Notes: generated from the sequence alone by a model not told the origin. A stretch of DNA of 64,000 nt from Parahaliea mediterranea (GCF_017255185.1 NZ_JAFKCZ010000016.1:1-64000), one strand, 5' to 3'. Positions 28,196-37,744 are shown, counted from the first letter of the stretch. Translations and numbers: made by a program.

Positions 28196-29587
28196 ATGAC
28201 CCAGGCCAAGTTCACCCGGGGCTCCACCATGCGCCATGTGCTGGCCATGACCGGCGCCTCCGCCACCGGCCTCATCGCCATGTTCGGGGTCGATCTAGTG
28301 GACATGTATTTTCTCACCTTGCTGGACGATCACTCGCTGGTGGCGGCGGTGGGCTACGCCGGCACGCTGATCTACTTCCTGGTGTCGGTGAGCATCGGTT
28401 TGCAGATCGCCCTGGGCGCCCTGGTGGCCCGGGCCGAGGGCGCGCATCGGCGCGATCTCGCCGGGCGCTACTGCGGCAATGGCCTGCTGTTCAATTTCCT
28501 GGTATCGATGCTGATCAGCGTGGTGGCCTGGTTTTACCTGCGCGAGTTGTTGTCGCTGCTGGGAGCCGCGGGGCCGGCGCTGGAATACGCGCAGAGCTAC
28601 GGCGGCATCCTGTTGCCGAATATTCCGGTGATGGTGCTGGGCATGAGCGCCGCCGCCGGGGTGCGCGCCATCGGCGACGCCCGGCGCTCGATGTGGGCGA
28701 CCCTGATCGGCTCGGCGGTGAACGCGGCGCTGGACCCGCTGTTTATTTTTACCTTTGGCTGGGGGCTCGAAGGTGCCGCGGTGGCGTCAGTGATCTCGCG
28801 CTGGGCAGTGTTGCTGGTGGCCTGGCGCGCCGTGTATCACGTCCACCGCCTGCCGCGACGCGGCAGTCTCCGGGAGTTTCGCACCGACCTGCGGCCCCTG
28901 CTGGCGATCGCCGGGCCGGCAGTGCTCACCAACCTCGCCACCCCCATTGGTAACAGCGTCGTGCTGCGCACCATGTCCCAGTTCGGCGACGGGGCGGTGG
29001 CCGGGGCGGCCATCCTCGGTCGCATCAGCCCGGTGGCTTTCGCCGCGGTGTTCGCCCTCTCCGGGGCGGTGGGGCCGATCATCGGCCAGAACGCCGGCGC
29101 CGGCCTGTTCGGCCGGGTGCGCGAGACCCTGGTCAATGCCCTGGTTTTCAATGCCGGCTATGTCCTGCTGGTGTGGGGCCTGCTGTGGCTGGGCAGCGGC
29201 CTGATCGTTTCCGCCTTCTCCGCCGAGCCCGCGGCGGCGGAGTTGATCCTGTTCTACTGTCACGCGCTGGTGTGGGCCTTTTTCTTCAACGGCGGCCTGT
29301 TCGTGGCCAACGCCAGTTTCAACAACCTGCACCATCCCCATTGGGCCACCGCCTTCAACTTCGGCAAGGTGCTGCTGGGTATCGTGCCCGCGGTGTACCT
29401 GGGCGCGCAGTGGTACGGTGCCCGCGGCGTGCTGGCCGGCGAGGCTGTCGGCATGGTGGTGTTCGGGCTGTTTGGCGCGGTGGCGAGTTTCGCGCTGGTA
29501 TCCCGGCTGGAGCGGGACTACCAGCCCCTGCCCGGGGCGGGCCTGGCGGCGGCCCCGCGCGTCGCCGGCCTGCGCTCTTCCAGCTGA
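28196..29587 (+). CDS. MATE family efflux transporter
   Basis: Cation-coupled multidrug/toxin exporter with about twelve membrane helices over 463 residues. The ATG at 28196 has GAGGG 5 nt upstream; the open frame before it lacks membrane sequence. Family-like segments include AAAGVRAIGDARRSMWATL, FGWGLEGAAVASVISRW and SGAVGPIIGQNAGAG. The substrate is unknown. Divergent from the desaturase and convergent with the LysR gene. Confidence 0.9.
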   Translation: MTQAKFTRGSTMRHVLAMTGASATGLIAMFGVDLVDMYFLTLLDDHSLVAAVGYAGTLIYFLVSVSIGLQIALGALVARAEGAHRRDLAGRYCGNGLLFNFLVSMLISVVAWFYLRELLSLLGAAGPALEYAQSYGGILLPNIPVMVLGMSAAAGVRAIGDARRSMWATLIGSAVNAALDPLFIFTFGWGLEGAAVASVISRWAVLLVAWRAVYHVHRLPRRGSLREFRTDLRPLLAIAGPAVLTNLATPIGNSVVLRTMSQFGDGAVAGAAILGRISPVAFAAVFALSGAVGPIIGQNAGAGLFGRVRETLVNALVFNAGYVLLVWGLLWLGSGLIVSAFSAEPAAAELILFYCHALVWAFFFNGGLFVANASFNNLHHPHWATAFNFGKVLLGIVPAVYLGAQWYGARGVLAGEAVGMVVFGLFGAVASFALVSRLERDYQPLPGAGLAAAPRVAGLRSSS

Positions 29588-29596
29588 CCGCGGAGG

Positions 29597-29638
29597 GATG
29601 CCCCGGGGGAGTCGCCTGGGGTCGGGACGCGGGGCATC
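29597..29638. terminator. Possible bidirectional terminator hairpin
   Basis: GATGCCCCG (29597-29605) pairs perfectly with CGGGGCATC (29630-29638) between the convergent MATE and LysR genes. The T-run on the plus strand begins only 16 nt later, so intrinsic termination is uncertain. Confidence 0.4.
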
Positions 29639-29656
29639 GCGGCACAACGGCCCTTT

Positions 29657-30553
29657 TTATGTAGTCTGAACAGGCCCCAGCTGCTCCCGCAGCCATGTCT
29701 GTAGCGCGTCGACAGCCCGAACCCCCTGGCTCCGCTCGGGCACGACTGTGTAGTAGTGCAATCTCGGCAGTAGCGCGGTGACGTCTTCCAGTCCGGCGGT
29801 CAGCCAGCCGTTGGCCAGCGCCGTGCCGATCAGCACGCGGCTGACGACCGCGATACCCTGGCCGGCCAGTGCCGCCTGTACGGTTTGGTTTTCATCATCG
29901 AAATAGTGCACGTCGAAGCCTTGCGGTAGCGGCCAGTGCGGGGTCATCAGTGCTTTGAGGTCCGGGGAGGGCAGGTCGGGGTTTTTCATGCGGGTCGCAA
30001 ACAGGGTGGCGGCGGCCTGCCGCGTCAGCGCCGTCCAGTAGCCGGGGCTCGCGAAGCAGCCCACCGATTCCTGTAGCAGGGAGGTGGCTCCCGCGGCCGC
30101 AGCGGGGTACTCCCCGTAGCGCACGGCCATATCGATATCCCCCTCCCGGGACAGGTCAAGCACCGCGTCCTCCGCGGCAATTTTTACCGTGATATCCGGA
30201 TGCCGGCGCTGAAAGTCAGGCAGGTTCGCCGCCAGCCACAATGCGGCGAACGAGCGGGTCGTGCTGATCGTCACCGCCTGCGGCGAGGCGCCCAGGCGAT
30301 TCACCGCGAGTTGCAGCTCGCGCAACGCAGTGTGGGCCGCCAGCGCCAGGGCTTCGCCCTCGCGGGTCAGGGTGACTTGCCGTGTCCCGCGATCAAACAG
30401 CGTGACTTTCAGGTGCCGTTCGAGGGCGCGAATCTGGTGCGAAACCGCCGTTGGCGAGACGTGCAGTTCGGCCGCGGCGTGCTTGAAGCTTAGCCTTCTG
30501 GCGGCGGATTCGAAGGTCCTGATGCTGCTCAGGGAGGGGAGTCGTGTGAACAC
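29657..30553 (-). CDS. LysR-family transcriptional regulator (GcvA-like)
   Basis: 298-residue regulator with an N-terminal winged HTH (FESAARRLSFKHAAAELHVS, then AVSHQIRALE) followed by a substrate-binding domain. The pattern PSLSSIRTFESAARRLSF is typical of the GcvA/AmpR branch. It is divergent from the azoreductase gene 116 nt away, the usual arrangement for a LysR regulator and its target. The inducer is unknown. Confidence 0.92.
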   Translation of the reverse strand: MFTRLPSLSSIRTFESAARRLSFKHAAAELHVSPTAVSHQIRALERHLKVTLFDRGTRQVTLTREGEALALAAHTALRELQLAVNRLGASPQAVTISTTRSFAALWLAANLPDFQRRHPDITVKIAAEDAVLDLSREGDIDMAVRYGEYPAAAAGATSLLQESVGCFASPGYWTALTRQAAATLFATRMKNPDLPSPDLKALMTPHWPLPQGFDVHYFDDENQTVQAALAGQGIAVVSRVLIGTALANGWLTAGLEDVTALLPRLHYYTVVPERSQGVRAVDALQTWLREQLGPVQTT

Positions 30554-30567
30554 CGGGCAACCTATAG

Positions 30568-30582
30568 ATGAGTTTAATTCAT
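30568..30582. promoter_or_regulatory. Candidate LysR operator
   Basis: ATGAGTTTAATTCAT is a 15-bp element with ATGA/TCAT ends, just upstream of the LysR start and before the azoR promoter. The size and partial dyad fit LysR-type sites. No other copy was sought. Confidence 0.35.
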
Positions 30583-30603
30583 GCTATGGAAAATATTTTA
30601 CCT

Positions 30604-30632
30604 TTGTCAACTGGCTGATGTGGAAAGAAAAT
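30604..30632 (+). promoter_or_regulatory. Candidate sigma-70 promoter of the azoreductase gene
   Basis: TTGTCA (30604-30609) and GAAAAT (30627-30632) are spaced by 17 bp, with the ATG 37 nt further on. Confidence 0.45.
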
Positions 30633-30669
30633 TTCCGGGTATTGAGCGACTAACCCCAGAGGAAATTAC

Positions 30670-31380
30670 ATGAAAACCATTTTGCATATTGATTCCAGTG
30701 CTCGGCGCGGCGACAACCCGGTGTCTGGACATGGCTCCATCTCCAGGCGCCTCGGTGCGCGATTCATCAGGGAATGGACACAACATTCGTCGGCGCATAG
30801 GGTCATTCATCGCGACGTGGGCCTTTGCCCGCCCCCCTTTATTTCGCAGGACTGGATCGCCGCGGCCTTCACCCCGCCGGCGCAGCGCAGTCCGGCGCAG
30901 GTGGAGCTATTGGCGCTCTCTGACCAGTTGATTGATGAAGTGCGCCGGGCAGATGTCATCGTCATTACCGCTCCCATGTACAACTACGGGATGCCGGCGG
31001 CGCTGAAGGCCTGGTTTGACCAGATTGTGCGCGTCAACGAAACCTTTACCTTTGACCTCGACAGGGGAGATTTTCCCCTGGCTCCGGTGTTCTCGGGCAA
31101 GACCCTGGTGCTGCTGGCCTCGACCGGCGAGTTTGGCTTTGGCCTTGGTGGCGTGCGTGAACACATGAACCATCTCGGTCCGCACATCGAGGTTCTCGGT
31201 CACTATCTGGGTGTTGAGCGCTTTCATGAAATCCGCGTGGAGTACCAGGAGTTTGGCGATGACCGCCACGCGGCCTCCATCGAGCGCGCGCGGCGGGCGG
31301 TGGTCGATCTCGCCGGTGAGTTGATCGGCTCAACGCCGAAGAAGTGGCCGCCGGATACCGCCAGTGCAGCGCTTCGCTAG
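30670..31380 (+). CDS. azoR: FMN-dependent NADH-azoreductase / quinone reductase
   Basis: Flavodoxin-like two-electron reductase acting on quinones and azo compounds. The 236-residue protein shows the FMN-binding start ILHIDSSARRGDNPVSGHGS, then the AzoR signature APMYNYGMPAALKAWFDQI, and LLASTGEFGFG. GAGG precedes the ATG. It is divergent from a LysR gene, so it is probably induced by that regulator's ligand. The TAG stop shares CTAG with the stop of the convergent glutamine-synthetase-like gene. Confidence 0.88.
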   Translation: MKTILHIDSSARRGDNPVSGHGSISRRLGARFIREWTQHSSAHRVIHRDVGLCPPPFISQDWIAAAFTPPAQRSPAQVELLALSDQLIDEVRRADVIVITAPMYNYGMPAALKAWFDQIVRVNETFTFDLDRGDFPLAPVFSGKTLVLLASTGEFGFGLGGVREHMNHLGPHIEVLGHYLGVERFHEIRVEYQEFGDDRHAASIERARRAVVDLAGELIGSTPKKWPPDTASAALR

Positions 31381-32723
31381 AGTCGTTCGAGGTAGCTCTG
31401 GTATTCCAGGGCGGTGATGCGCCGCCGGAACTCGTCGATTTCCTGGGTTTTGGTGAGGGTAAAGATGCGCTGCAGTTCGCCGCCCAGGGCCGAGCGGATA
31501 AAGTCCGATTGGCTGAACAGTTCCAGCGCCTCGTGCATGTAGCCCGGCAGGGGCGGAATCCCCTGCACGGCGTAGCCGTCGCCGTTGGTGGGTTTGGGCG
31601 CCGGCATTTGTTGCTCCATGCCCTCGAGCATGGCGCCGAGTATCACCGCGAGCAACAGGTAGGGGTTGGCGTCGGCGCCGGCCACCCGGTGCTCCAGGCG
31701 TCGCGCGGCGTGGCTGCCGGCGGGCACGCGCACCGCGACGGTGCGATTCTCGTAGCCCCAGGTGGCGTAGATCGGTGCGTGGGAGCCGCTCTGGAAGCGT
31801 CGATAGCCGTTGTAGCTCGGCGCGAAAATCGCCAGCGACTCCGGCATGTGGCGCAGGCAGCCGGCGATGGCGTGGTGCAACAGGGGCGTGCCGCGTTCGC
31901 TGCCGTCATCGAAAACATTGTTGCCGTTTGCGTCCAGCAGGCTGCAGTGCACATGCAGGCCGTTGCCGGATTCATCCTCGAAGGGTTTGGGCATGAAGCT
32001 GGCCACCAGGCCGTAGCGGGCCGCCACGCCCTTGATCAGCCGCTTCATCATCAGGATCTGCTTGGCCGCCAGCACCGGGTTGTCGACGTGGTGCATGTTG
32101 ATTTCGTACTGGGAGGGGGCGGACTCCTTCACCACGCCGTCGAAGGGCAGGTCCTGGAGCTCGCAGGCGCGGCGCAGTTCATCCATCATTTCCCGGTGCT
32201 GGTTGAGCACGTCCAGGGCGTACATGTTGCCGCCCACCGGGTTGTGGCCGGCGGGGGCCGGGCAGCTGTGGCGGGGGTTGTCGGCATCCACGGTCAGCAG
32301 GCTGAATTCCAGTTCCGCGGCGACCACCGGGGTCCAGCCCGCCTCCTGGTAGCGGGACACCACCTGCTTGAGGACGTGTCGCGGGTCGCCGAGGTAGGGC
32401 GTGCCATCGGCCTCGAACATCGACAGCATGATCTGGCCGTGCTGTCCGCCAGGGGCCCAGGGCGCGGGGAGCAGGGAACCCTCCACCGGTCGGCAGATAC
32501 CGTCGGCGTCGCCGGAGGCGAACACCAACTCCTCCACGTCGCGACCCCAGATGTCGAGGCTCAGCGCGGTGCGGGGGAGTTTGAGTTCGCCGTCGAAAAT
32601 CTTGCCCAGTTTGTGCCGTGGCAGCCATTTGCCGCGCATGATCCCGTTGCAGTCGGGCAGCAGGGCTTCGATTGTGGTGATTTCGGGGTGAGCCCGTAAA
32701 AACCAGTCGGCTTCCAGGGACAT
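31377..32723 (-). CDS. Glutamine synthetase family; gamma-glutamylpolyamine ligase-like
   Basis: ATP-dependent ligase of the type III/PuuA branch of the glutamine synthetase fold, 448 residues. Family features are the N-terminal DCNGIMRGKWLP, the metal-site AAELEFSLL, SAPSQYEINMHH and SGNGLHVHCSLLD, and the ATP/glutamate block NRTVAVRVP. The DCNGIMRGK start resembles glutamate-putrescine ligases rather than GlnA, and the Tyr-adenylylation loop of GlnA is not evident. No other puu gene is adjacent. The upstream same-strand LuxR gene may control it. Confidence 0.82.
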   Translation of the reverse strand: MSLEADWFLRAHPEITTIEALLPDCNGIMRGKWLPRHKLGKIFDGELKLPRTALSLDIWGRDVEELVFASGDADGICRPVEGSLLPAPWAPGGQHGQIMLSMFEADGTPYLGDPRHVLKQVVSRYQEAGWTPVVAAELEFSLLTVDADNPRHSCPAPAGHNPVGGNMYALDVLNQHREMMDELRRACELQDLPFDGVVKESAPSQYEINMHHVDNPVLAAKQILMMKRLIKGVAARYGLVASFMPKPFEDESGNGLHVHCSLLDANGNNVFDDGSERGTPLLHHAIAGCLRHMPESLAIFAPSYNGYRRFQSGSHAPIYATWGYENRTVAVRVPAGSHAARRLEHRVAGADANPYLLLAVILGAMLEGMEQQMPAPKPTNGDGYAVQGIPPLPGYMHEALELFSQSDFIRSALGGELQRIFTLTKTQEIDEFRRRITALEYQSYLERL

Positions 32724-32815
32724 CGGGGCTCCGTAGCGGTGGGTTAGCGCGTACTATCGGGGCGCGCGTGGCTTTGCTCAATACCCCGGATTGGGCAGCG
32801 TTGGCAGTGGCTGAT

Positions 32816-33661
32816 CTAGCGCGGCGCCATGTACACGCTGAGCGGGTCGCCACCGGCGGCCTCGCCGAGGCAGCTCATGGCGTTGATGAACAGGGAGAAC
32901 AGGTCGGTCTGGGAACTGACGTCCAGCTTGCGGTAAATACTCTTGCGGTGGCGGCGCACGGTTTCCACCGCGATCTCGAGCTTTTGCGCCGAGACATCGG
33001 TGCCGTAGCCCCGCAGCATCATCTCCAGCACGTCTTTTTCCCGAGGCGAGAGCATGGACGCGCCGAATGTGCGGAAGGCGAGGTCGATCTGGTGATTGAT
33101 GCCGGGCTGGATCAGATTGTTGACCGCGAAGTCATTGTGCTCGGAGTGGGTCTTGAGCAGTTCCGATACCGGCTCCGCCAGCAGGTAGAGGGTTTCGTAT
33201 TCCTCGTCGCTGAACTCGCCGTGCCCGGGCAGGCGCATCATGCACAGGTTGATCACGTTGCCCGCGGCGAGCTTGGCCAGGTAGACCGCTTCGTCCACGG
33301 TGCCGGTGTCGGCGTAGTAGTCCCGGTAGTAGTCAGATTCCTTGATCTTGTTGTGAGTCAGGCGCGCGAGGCGGTAGATCTTGGACCGGGGCTGGTTCAT
33401 GGAGGCCTGGTAGAAGGGGTCTTCCCGGTAGGGGCCGTCGAGATACTGGTCCACCTGGGAGGCGACGGCGCGCTCGGGTATTTCGTGGTACAGCACCCGG
33501 GGCGGAAGGTCGCGGTGGTACAGCCAGATTTGCGGGTAATCGATGCGCACCTGGCCGCGAATGGCCGCGATAAGGGCGGGAAAAAATTGATCGCTGCCAA
33601 GCGCGCCGATGGCGCGGGAGATATCCCGGTTCCACTTGCTCAGCTGCTGGATGTTACTCAT
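32816..33661 (-). CDS. LuxR-type HTH transcriptional regulator
   Basis: 281-residue protein. The C-terminal LuxR HTH begins LSPREKDVLEMMLRGYG and continues VETVRRHRKSIYRKLDV. The first ~200 residues hold no domain I can name; it is not an evident autoinducer-binding or receiver domain. It ends in TAG and sits upstream of the glutamine-synthetase-like gene on the same strand, 92 nt apart. Confidence 0.85.
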   Translation of the reverse strand: MSNIQQLSKWNRDISRAIGALGSDQFFPALIAAIRGQVRIDYPQIWLYHRDLPPRVLYHEIPERAVASQVDQYLDGPYREDPFYQASMNQPRSKIYRLARLTHNKIKESDYYRDYYADTGTVDEAVYLAKLAAGNVINLCMMRLPGHGEFSDEEYETLYLLAEPVSELLKTHSEHNDFAVNNLIQPGINHQIDLAFRTFGASMLSPREKDVLEMMLRGYGTDVSAQKLEIAVETVRRHRKSIYRKLDVSSQTDLFSLFINAMSCLGEAAGGDPLSVYMAPR

Positions 33662-33788
33662 CTGCTGTTATTTTTGGCTCGCCCCGAGCGGACATATTGG
33701 GCAGCCCCCGGGGGGATGTCAAATGGCGTCCAACAGCCGCGATCGCCGGACGGCGGAGGCGGGAAAGCGGTCGCCGGTTCAATAAGCT

Positions 33789-33827
33789 GTATAGCCCGCC
33801 TGTGGCGCCCGCTCGGGGGCGCTATAC
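33789..33827. promoter_or_regulatory. Inverted repeat with embedded -10 upstream of the AraC gene
   Basis: GTATAGC (33789-33795) and GCTATAC (33821-33827) bracket a GC-rich hairpin (GGCGCCC/GGGGGCGC). The right arm overlaps a -10-like TATACT at 33823-33828, 37 nt before the GTG of the AraC-family gene. The arrangement suits an autoregulatory operator. Confidence 0.4.
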
Positions 33828-33864
33828 TGGGGCCCGAAAAGCATATCACAGGAGGCATCGGGGC

Positions 33865-34917
33865 GTGGCGGAGAGGCTCTCAAATGTCGGGCGGTGGCGC
33901 GGCGAGGTAGCCGCGGGTTTTGTCGAGGCCCTGCTGGCCCAGGGCGGGGCCGCGGGCCATAATCCGGCGGAATTGCTGCGCCGGGCCCGCTTCCCCTATG
34001 ACCCCCTGCGCCGGGCCAGTGTCACCGCGGTGGTTTCCCGGCGCCAGTACAGCCGTTTGGCCGCGGCCCTGTTCCGGGCCCTGGACGACGAGGCCGGTGG
34101 CGGCATGCCCGACGGCCCCACGCCGGTGGGTACCGCCCGCATGCTGGCGTTCAGTATTCTCGGCAGCCAAAACCTGGCCATGGCGCTGCGCCGGGCCATA
34201 GAGTTCAATCGCTGCTGCCGCCTGAGCCGGGGCGTGGTCGCGGACAATGTCCTGGCGGTTGACCAGGACACGCGCCTGGCGACCCTGAGTTACCACATGC
34301 CGGGCTCGCCCGGGGCACAGCAGCGACTGCTGTGCGGCCTGGCGATCTGGCTGCGCTTCTGCGGCTGGTTGATCGGCCAGCACATCGATGTGGTCGGGGC
34401 GCGATGCGCCGCCGATGCGCCGGCAAACCCGATGGAACTGCGGCACTTTTTTCCCTGTCCGGTCAGTTTTGGCGCCGCTGACAACGCGGTGACCTTTTCC
34501 TCGCGTCACCTGGAAGCGGAATTGCTGCGCGACGAGGGCGAGCTGGAAAGCTACCTGGCCATGGCGCCGTACTATCTGGTGGTGGAGCCCAAGCCCAGCG
34601 CGCGGAGTATCACCCATCGCATCCGCGAATTGCTGGGCGATGATTTTCGCTGCGACATGCCGAGTTTCGACGAACTCACCGGCTTGCTGAACATGTCGGC
34701 GCGTACCCTGCGTCGCCGTCTCGAGCGCGAGGGCACCTCCTATCAGCGGATAAAGGACAACGCGCGCCGCGATGCCGCTATCGCGATGCTGGGGCGCGAG
34801 GGGATGACCGTGGGCGAGGTAGCGGAGTGGGTGGGCTTTTCCGACCCCAGTGCGTTCCACCGTTCCTTCAAGAAATGGACCGGAGTGTCGCCGGGGGCTT
34901 TCCGCCGGAGTTCGTAA
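33865..34917 (+). CDS. AraC-family transcriptional regulator
   Basis: 350-residue regulator from a GTG with GGAGG about 9 nt upstream. The N-terminal ~200 residues resemble the arabinose-binding-like ligand domain of OruR-type AraC proteins. The C-terminal double HTH includes LTGLLNMSARTLRRRLEREG and VGEVAEWVGFSDPSAFHRSF, followed by KWTGVSPGAFRR. The ligand is unknown. Divergent from the LuxR gene. A rho-independent hairpin follows. Confidence 0.9.
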   Translation: MAERLSNVGRWRGEVAAGFVEALLAQGGAAGHNPAELLRRARFPYDPLRRASVTAVVSRRQYSRLAAALFRALDDEAGGGMPDGPTPVGTARMLAFSILGSQNLAMALRRAIEFNRCCRLSRGVVADNVLAVDQDTRLATLSYHMPGSPGAQQRLLCGLAIWLRFCGWLIGQHIDVVGARCAADAPANPMELRHFFPCPVSFGAADNAVTFSSRHLEAELLRDEGELESYLAMAPYYLVVEPKPSARSITHRIRELLGDDFRCDMPSFDELTGLLNMSARTLRRRLEREGTSYQRIKDNARRDAAIAMLGREGMTVGEVAEWVGFSDPSAFHRSFKKWTGVSPGAFRRSS

Positions 34918-34923
34918 CAGCGG

Positions 34924-34952
34924 CCTGAAAAAGCCCTTTGGACTTTTTCAGG
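34924..34952 (+). terminator. Hairpin terminator after the AraC gene
   Basis: CCTGAAAAAG (34924-34933) pairs perfectly with CTTTTTCAGG (34943-34952) 6 nt after the stop codon. The A/T blocks inside the stem make it a plausible bidirectional terminator. The remaining 150 nt to the next gene show nothing else. Confidence 0.65.
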
Positions 34953-35103
34953 TCATCCTTGCCGCGCATCCGCGCAACAAAACACACACGGGCAATCATG
35001 CGCCAGTGGCCTTGAGGTCGCCCGCCACCGCCGTGGGCGACGGCAAAAGCGGCCATTCAATGGCCGGCTGTTCAATCGCCGGCCGGCAAGGCAGTCAATC
35101 GGA

Positions 35104-35724
35104 TCAGGGAGCCCAGTGCAGGGGCTGGGTGCGCCAGCGGCTTTTCCAGGCACGTTTTACCTTGTCGCTGTAGCGTCGGCTGCCGCTGCTGCCGTTGTAG
35201 GCGGCCAGCGCGCGATGCAGGTGGCCGTCTTCGCGCTCCAGGTAAAACTGCAGGATGCGGCAGCCGTACTCGAGATTGGTGAGGTTGTCCGTCAGGTTGT
35301 CATCGGGGCGACCGATCTCGTCCTTCCAGAACGGCATGACCTGCATCATGCCCTGCGCGCCGACGCGGGAGATGGCGAAGCGGTCGAAGTGGCTTTCCAC
35401 CTCGATGACCGCCAGTACCAGTTCGGGGGGTAGCGCGGCGCGAATGGCGGCGGCGTGGACCTGGCGCAGCAGTACCAGGCGTCGCGAGGGGTCGTCCACA
35501 AAGCGGCTGAGCCGGGCCGACATGTCCACCAGCCACACCTCCGCGTCGTAGCGGTCCTGGAAACTGTCGGCGCTGTTGATGGTGCGTTCGAGAAAGCGGC
35601 GTAACTCGGCCCGTTCCTGCGAGTCGGCCGGTTGTGCCGCGATCGCGCTGGCCCAGAGGTTGGTCAGCAACAGGCACAGGCCTGCCCACATCCGCGGGCC
35701 GGGATGGCGCAGGCGCCGCATCAC
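35104..35724 (-). CDS. SLT-domain lytic transglycosylase, exported
   Basis: 206-residue periplasmic murein hydrolase. A signal peptide ends near AIAAQPADS. The SLT domain has the catalytic-Glu block LAVIEVESHFDRFAIS, then GAQGMMQVMPFWKDEIG and ALAAYNGSSGSRRYSDKV. It starts 5 nt after the proS stop on the same strand, so the two may be co-transcribed. It belongs to the Slt/MltE-like group; I cannot assign a specific Mlt name. Confidence 0.88.
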   Translation of the reverse strand: MMRRLRHPGPRMWAGLCLLLTNLWASAIAAQPADSQERAELRRFLERTINSADSFQDRYDAEVWLVDMSARLSRFVDDPSRRLVLLRQVHAAAIRAALPPELVLAVIEVESHFDRFAISRVGAQGMMQVMPFWKDEIGRPDDNLTDNLTNLEYGCRILQFYLEREDGHLHRALAAYNGSSGSRRYSDKVKRAWKSRWRTQPLHWAP

Positions 35725-35729
35725 CGCCG

Positions 35730-37442
35730 TCAGCGGTCCAGTTTGCGCATCACGTCGGCGAACACGCTGTCCCGTGACAACAATTGCGCCTCGTCGTCGC
35801 GGCGGCCCTTGTATTCAATGTTGTCGTCCGCCAGCGCGCGGTCTCCCACCACCAGGCGGTGGGGAATGCCGATCAGTTCCATGTCCGCGAACTTGACGCC
35901 GGGGCGCTCGTTGCGATCATCGAGCAGTACCTCCACCCCGGCCTCGCGGAACTGCTGGTACAGCGCCAGGGCGCACTCCGCGACAGCCTCTGATTTGTGC
36001 ATGTTCAACGGCACGATTACCAGTTCGAAGGGCGCCATTGCCGCCGGCCAGGTGATGCCCCTGTCATCGTGATTCTGCTCGATGGCGGCCGCCACGATGC
36101 GGCTGACGCCGATGCCGTAGCACCCCATGGCCATGGTGACGCTCTTGCCGTTTTCGTCCAGCACCGTGGCGTCCATCGCCTCGCTGTACTTGGTGCCCAG
36201 CTGGAAGATATGGCCGACCTCGATGCCGCGCTTGATTTGCAGGGTGCCCATGCCGTCGGGGCTGGGGTCGCCGGCCATGACCTCGCGCAGGTCCTCCACG
36301 CGTGCCAGCGCGCAGTCGCGCTCCCAGTTCACGCCGGTGAGATGCGCCTCCTCGCGATTGGCGCCGCAGGTGAAATCCGCCAGGTGAGCCGCGCTGCGAT
36401 CGACGATTACCGGTATGGACAGCCCAACAGGGCCGAGCGAGCCAAAGCCCGCGCCGCAGGTTTTGCGCACGGTGTCCTCGTCGGCCATGGTCAGGGGGTT
36501 GGCGATGCCGGCGAGTTTTTCCGCCTTGATTTCATTGAGCTGGTGATCGCCCCGCAGCACCAGCGCCACCAGTACTCCCTCCTCCTCGCCGTTCACCACC
36601 AGCGTCTTGACCGTGGTGGCGGGATCGACCTTGAGGAAGCGGGCGAGATCGTCGATGGTTTTGACGCCGGGGGTGGCCACTTCCTGCATTTCCGCTCCGG
36701 GTGCGGGGCGTTCGCCCGCCGGTGCCAGGGCCTCGGCCATTTCCACGTTGGCGGCGTAGTCGCTCTGGTCGCTGAAGGCGATGTCGTCCTCGCCGGAACT
36801 GGCCAGTACGTGAAACTCGTGCGAGGCGCTGCCGCCGATGCTGCCGGTATCGGCGATGACCGGGCGAAAGTCGAGGCCCAGGCGGGTGAAGATATTGCTG
36901 TAGGCGCGGTGCATGACCTCGTAGGTCGCGCCCAGCGACTCGCTGTCGGCGTGGAAGGAGTAGGCGTCCTTCATCAGGAATTCCCGCGAGCGCATGATGC
37001 CGAAGCGCGGGCGAATTTCGTCGCGCACCTTGGTCTGGATCTGGTACAGGTTCACCGGCAGCTGCTTGTAGCTTTTGACTTCGTTGCGCACGAGGTCGGT
37101 AATGACCTCTTCATGGGTGGGGCCGAGGCAGAAGTCGCGCTCGTGCCGGTCCTTGATGCGCAGCAGCTCGGGGCCGTACTGTTCCCAGCGCCCGGACTCC
37201 TGCCACAGCTCCGCGGGTTGCACCATGGGCATGCTCACTTCCAGCGCGCCCGAGCGATCCATTTCCTCGCGCACCACTTGTTCCACCTTGCGCAGAACTT
37301 TCAGGCCCAGTGGCAGCCAGGTGTAAAGGCCTGCCGCGAGTTTGCGAATCAACCCGGCCCGGAGCATCAATTGGTGACTGATGACCTCGGCGTCGGCGGG
37401 GGTCTCCTTCTGCGTTGCAATGAAGTACTCGGTGGTGCGCAT
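35730..37442 (-). CDS. proS: Prolyl-tRNA synthetase
   Basis: Class II synthetase charging tRNA-Pro. From the ATG at 37442 it has 570 residues (E. coli 572). The start [20 protein letters not shown] and motif-2 region [20 protein letters not shown] are typical. An inserted YbaK-like editing domain ([11 protein letters not shown]-type region here [18 protein letters not shown]) marks the bacterial form. The C-terminal anticodon domain includes [20 protein letters not shown]. The open frame upstream of 37442 is not family sequence. Confidence 0.97.
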   Translation of the reverse strand: MRTTEYFIATQKETPADAEVISHQLMLRAGLIRKLAAGLYTWLPLGLKVLRKVEQVVREEMDRSGALEVSMPMVQPAELWQESGRWEQYGPELLRIKDRHERDFCLGPTHEEVITDLVRNEVKSYKQLPVNLYQIQTKVRDEIRPRFGIMRSREFLMKDAYSFHADSESLGATYEVMHRAYSNIFTRLGLDFRPVIADTGSIGGSASHEFHVLASSGEDDIAFSDQSDYAANVEMAEALAPAGERPAPGAEMQEVATPGVKTIDDLARFLKVDPATTVKTLVVNGEEEGVLVALVLRGDHQLNEIKAEKLAGIANPLTMADEDTVRKTCGAGFGSLGPVGLSIPVIVDRSAAHLADFTCGANREEAHLTGVNWERDCALARVEDLREVMAGDPSPDGMGTLQIKRGIEVGHIFQLGTKYSEAMDATVLDENGKSVTMAMGCYGIGVSRIVAAAIEQNHDDRGITWPAAMAPFELVIVPLNMHKSEAVAECALALYQQFREAGVEVLLDDRNERPGVKFADMELIGIPHRLVVGDRALADDNIEYKGRRDDEAQLLSRDSVFADVMRKLDR

Positions 37443-37616
37443 GACGGTTCCAGTGATGTAAAAAAGCGGGCTGTGTAGTTTACGTCCGAACACCTTGTCG
37501 GTACAGCTTGGCGCGGGGCTGCCGATATTGCCTCCCTGTCGCGGTGAATTGGGGTGCGATAAGGGCGCTAACACTGAAAAAACAGGGGTTATTTTCGCAG
37601 AATGCTCCTAAAACGC

Positions 37617-37645
37617 TTGTATTGCAGCTTTTCATGATTTATACA
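37617..37645 (+). promoter_or_regulatory. Sigma-70 promoter of the HU-like gene
   Basis: TTGTAT (37617-37622) and TATACA (37640-37645) are spaced by 17 bp, about 100 nt before the start codon. The whole 37443-37744 gap is AT-richer than its surroundings and holds no gene. Confidence 0.55.
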
Positions 37646-37744
37646 TTGTCCGAGCCTGGCGTCGGCGCTGATTTCCGCGGTTCGGGGAGCGGGCAGTCAG
37701 GGTTTCATGCATGTCCATTTACGTAAAGGAAGGTTGAAAACAAC

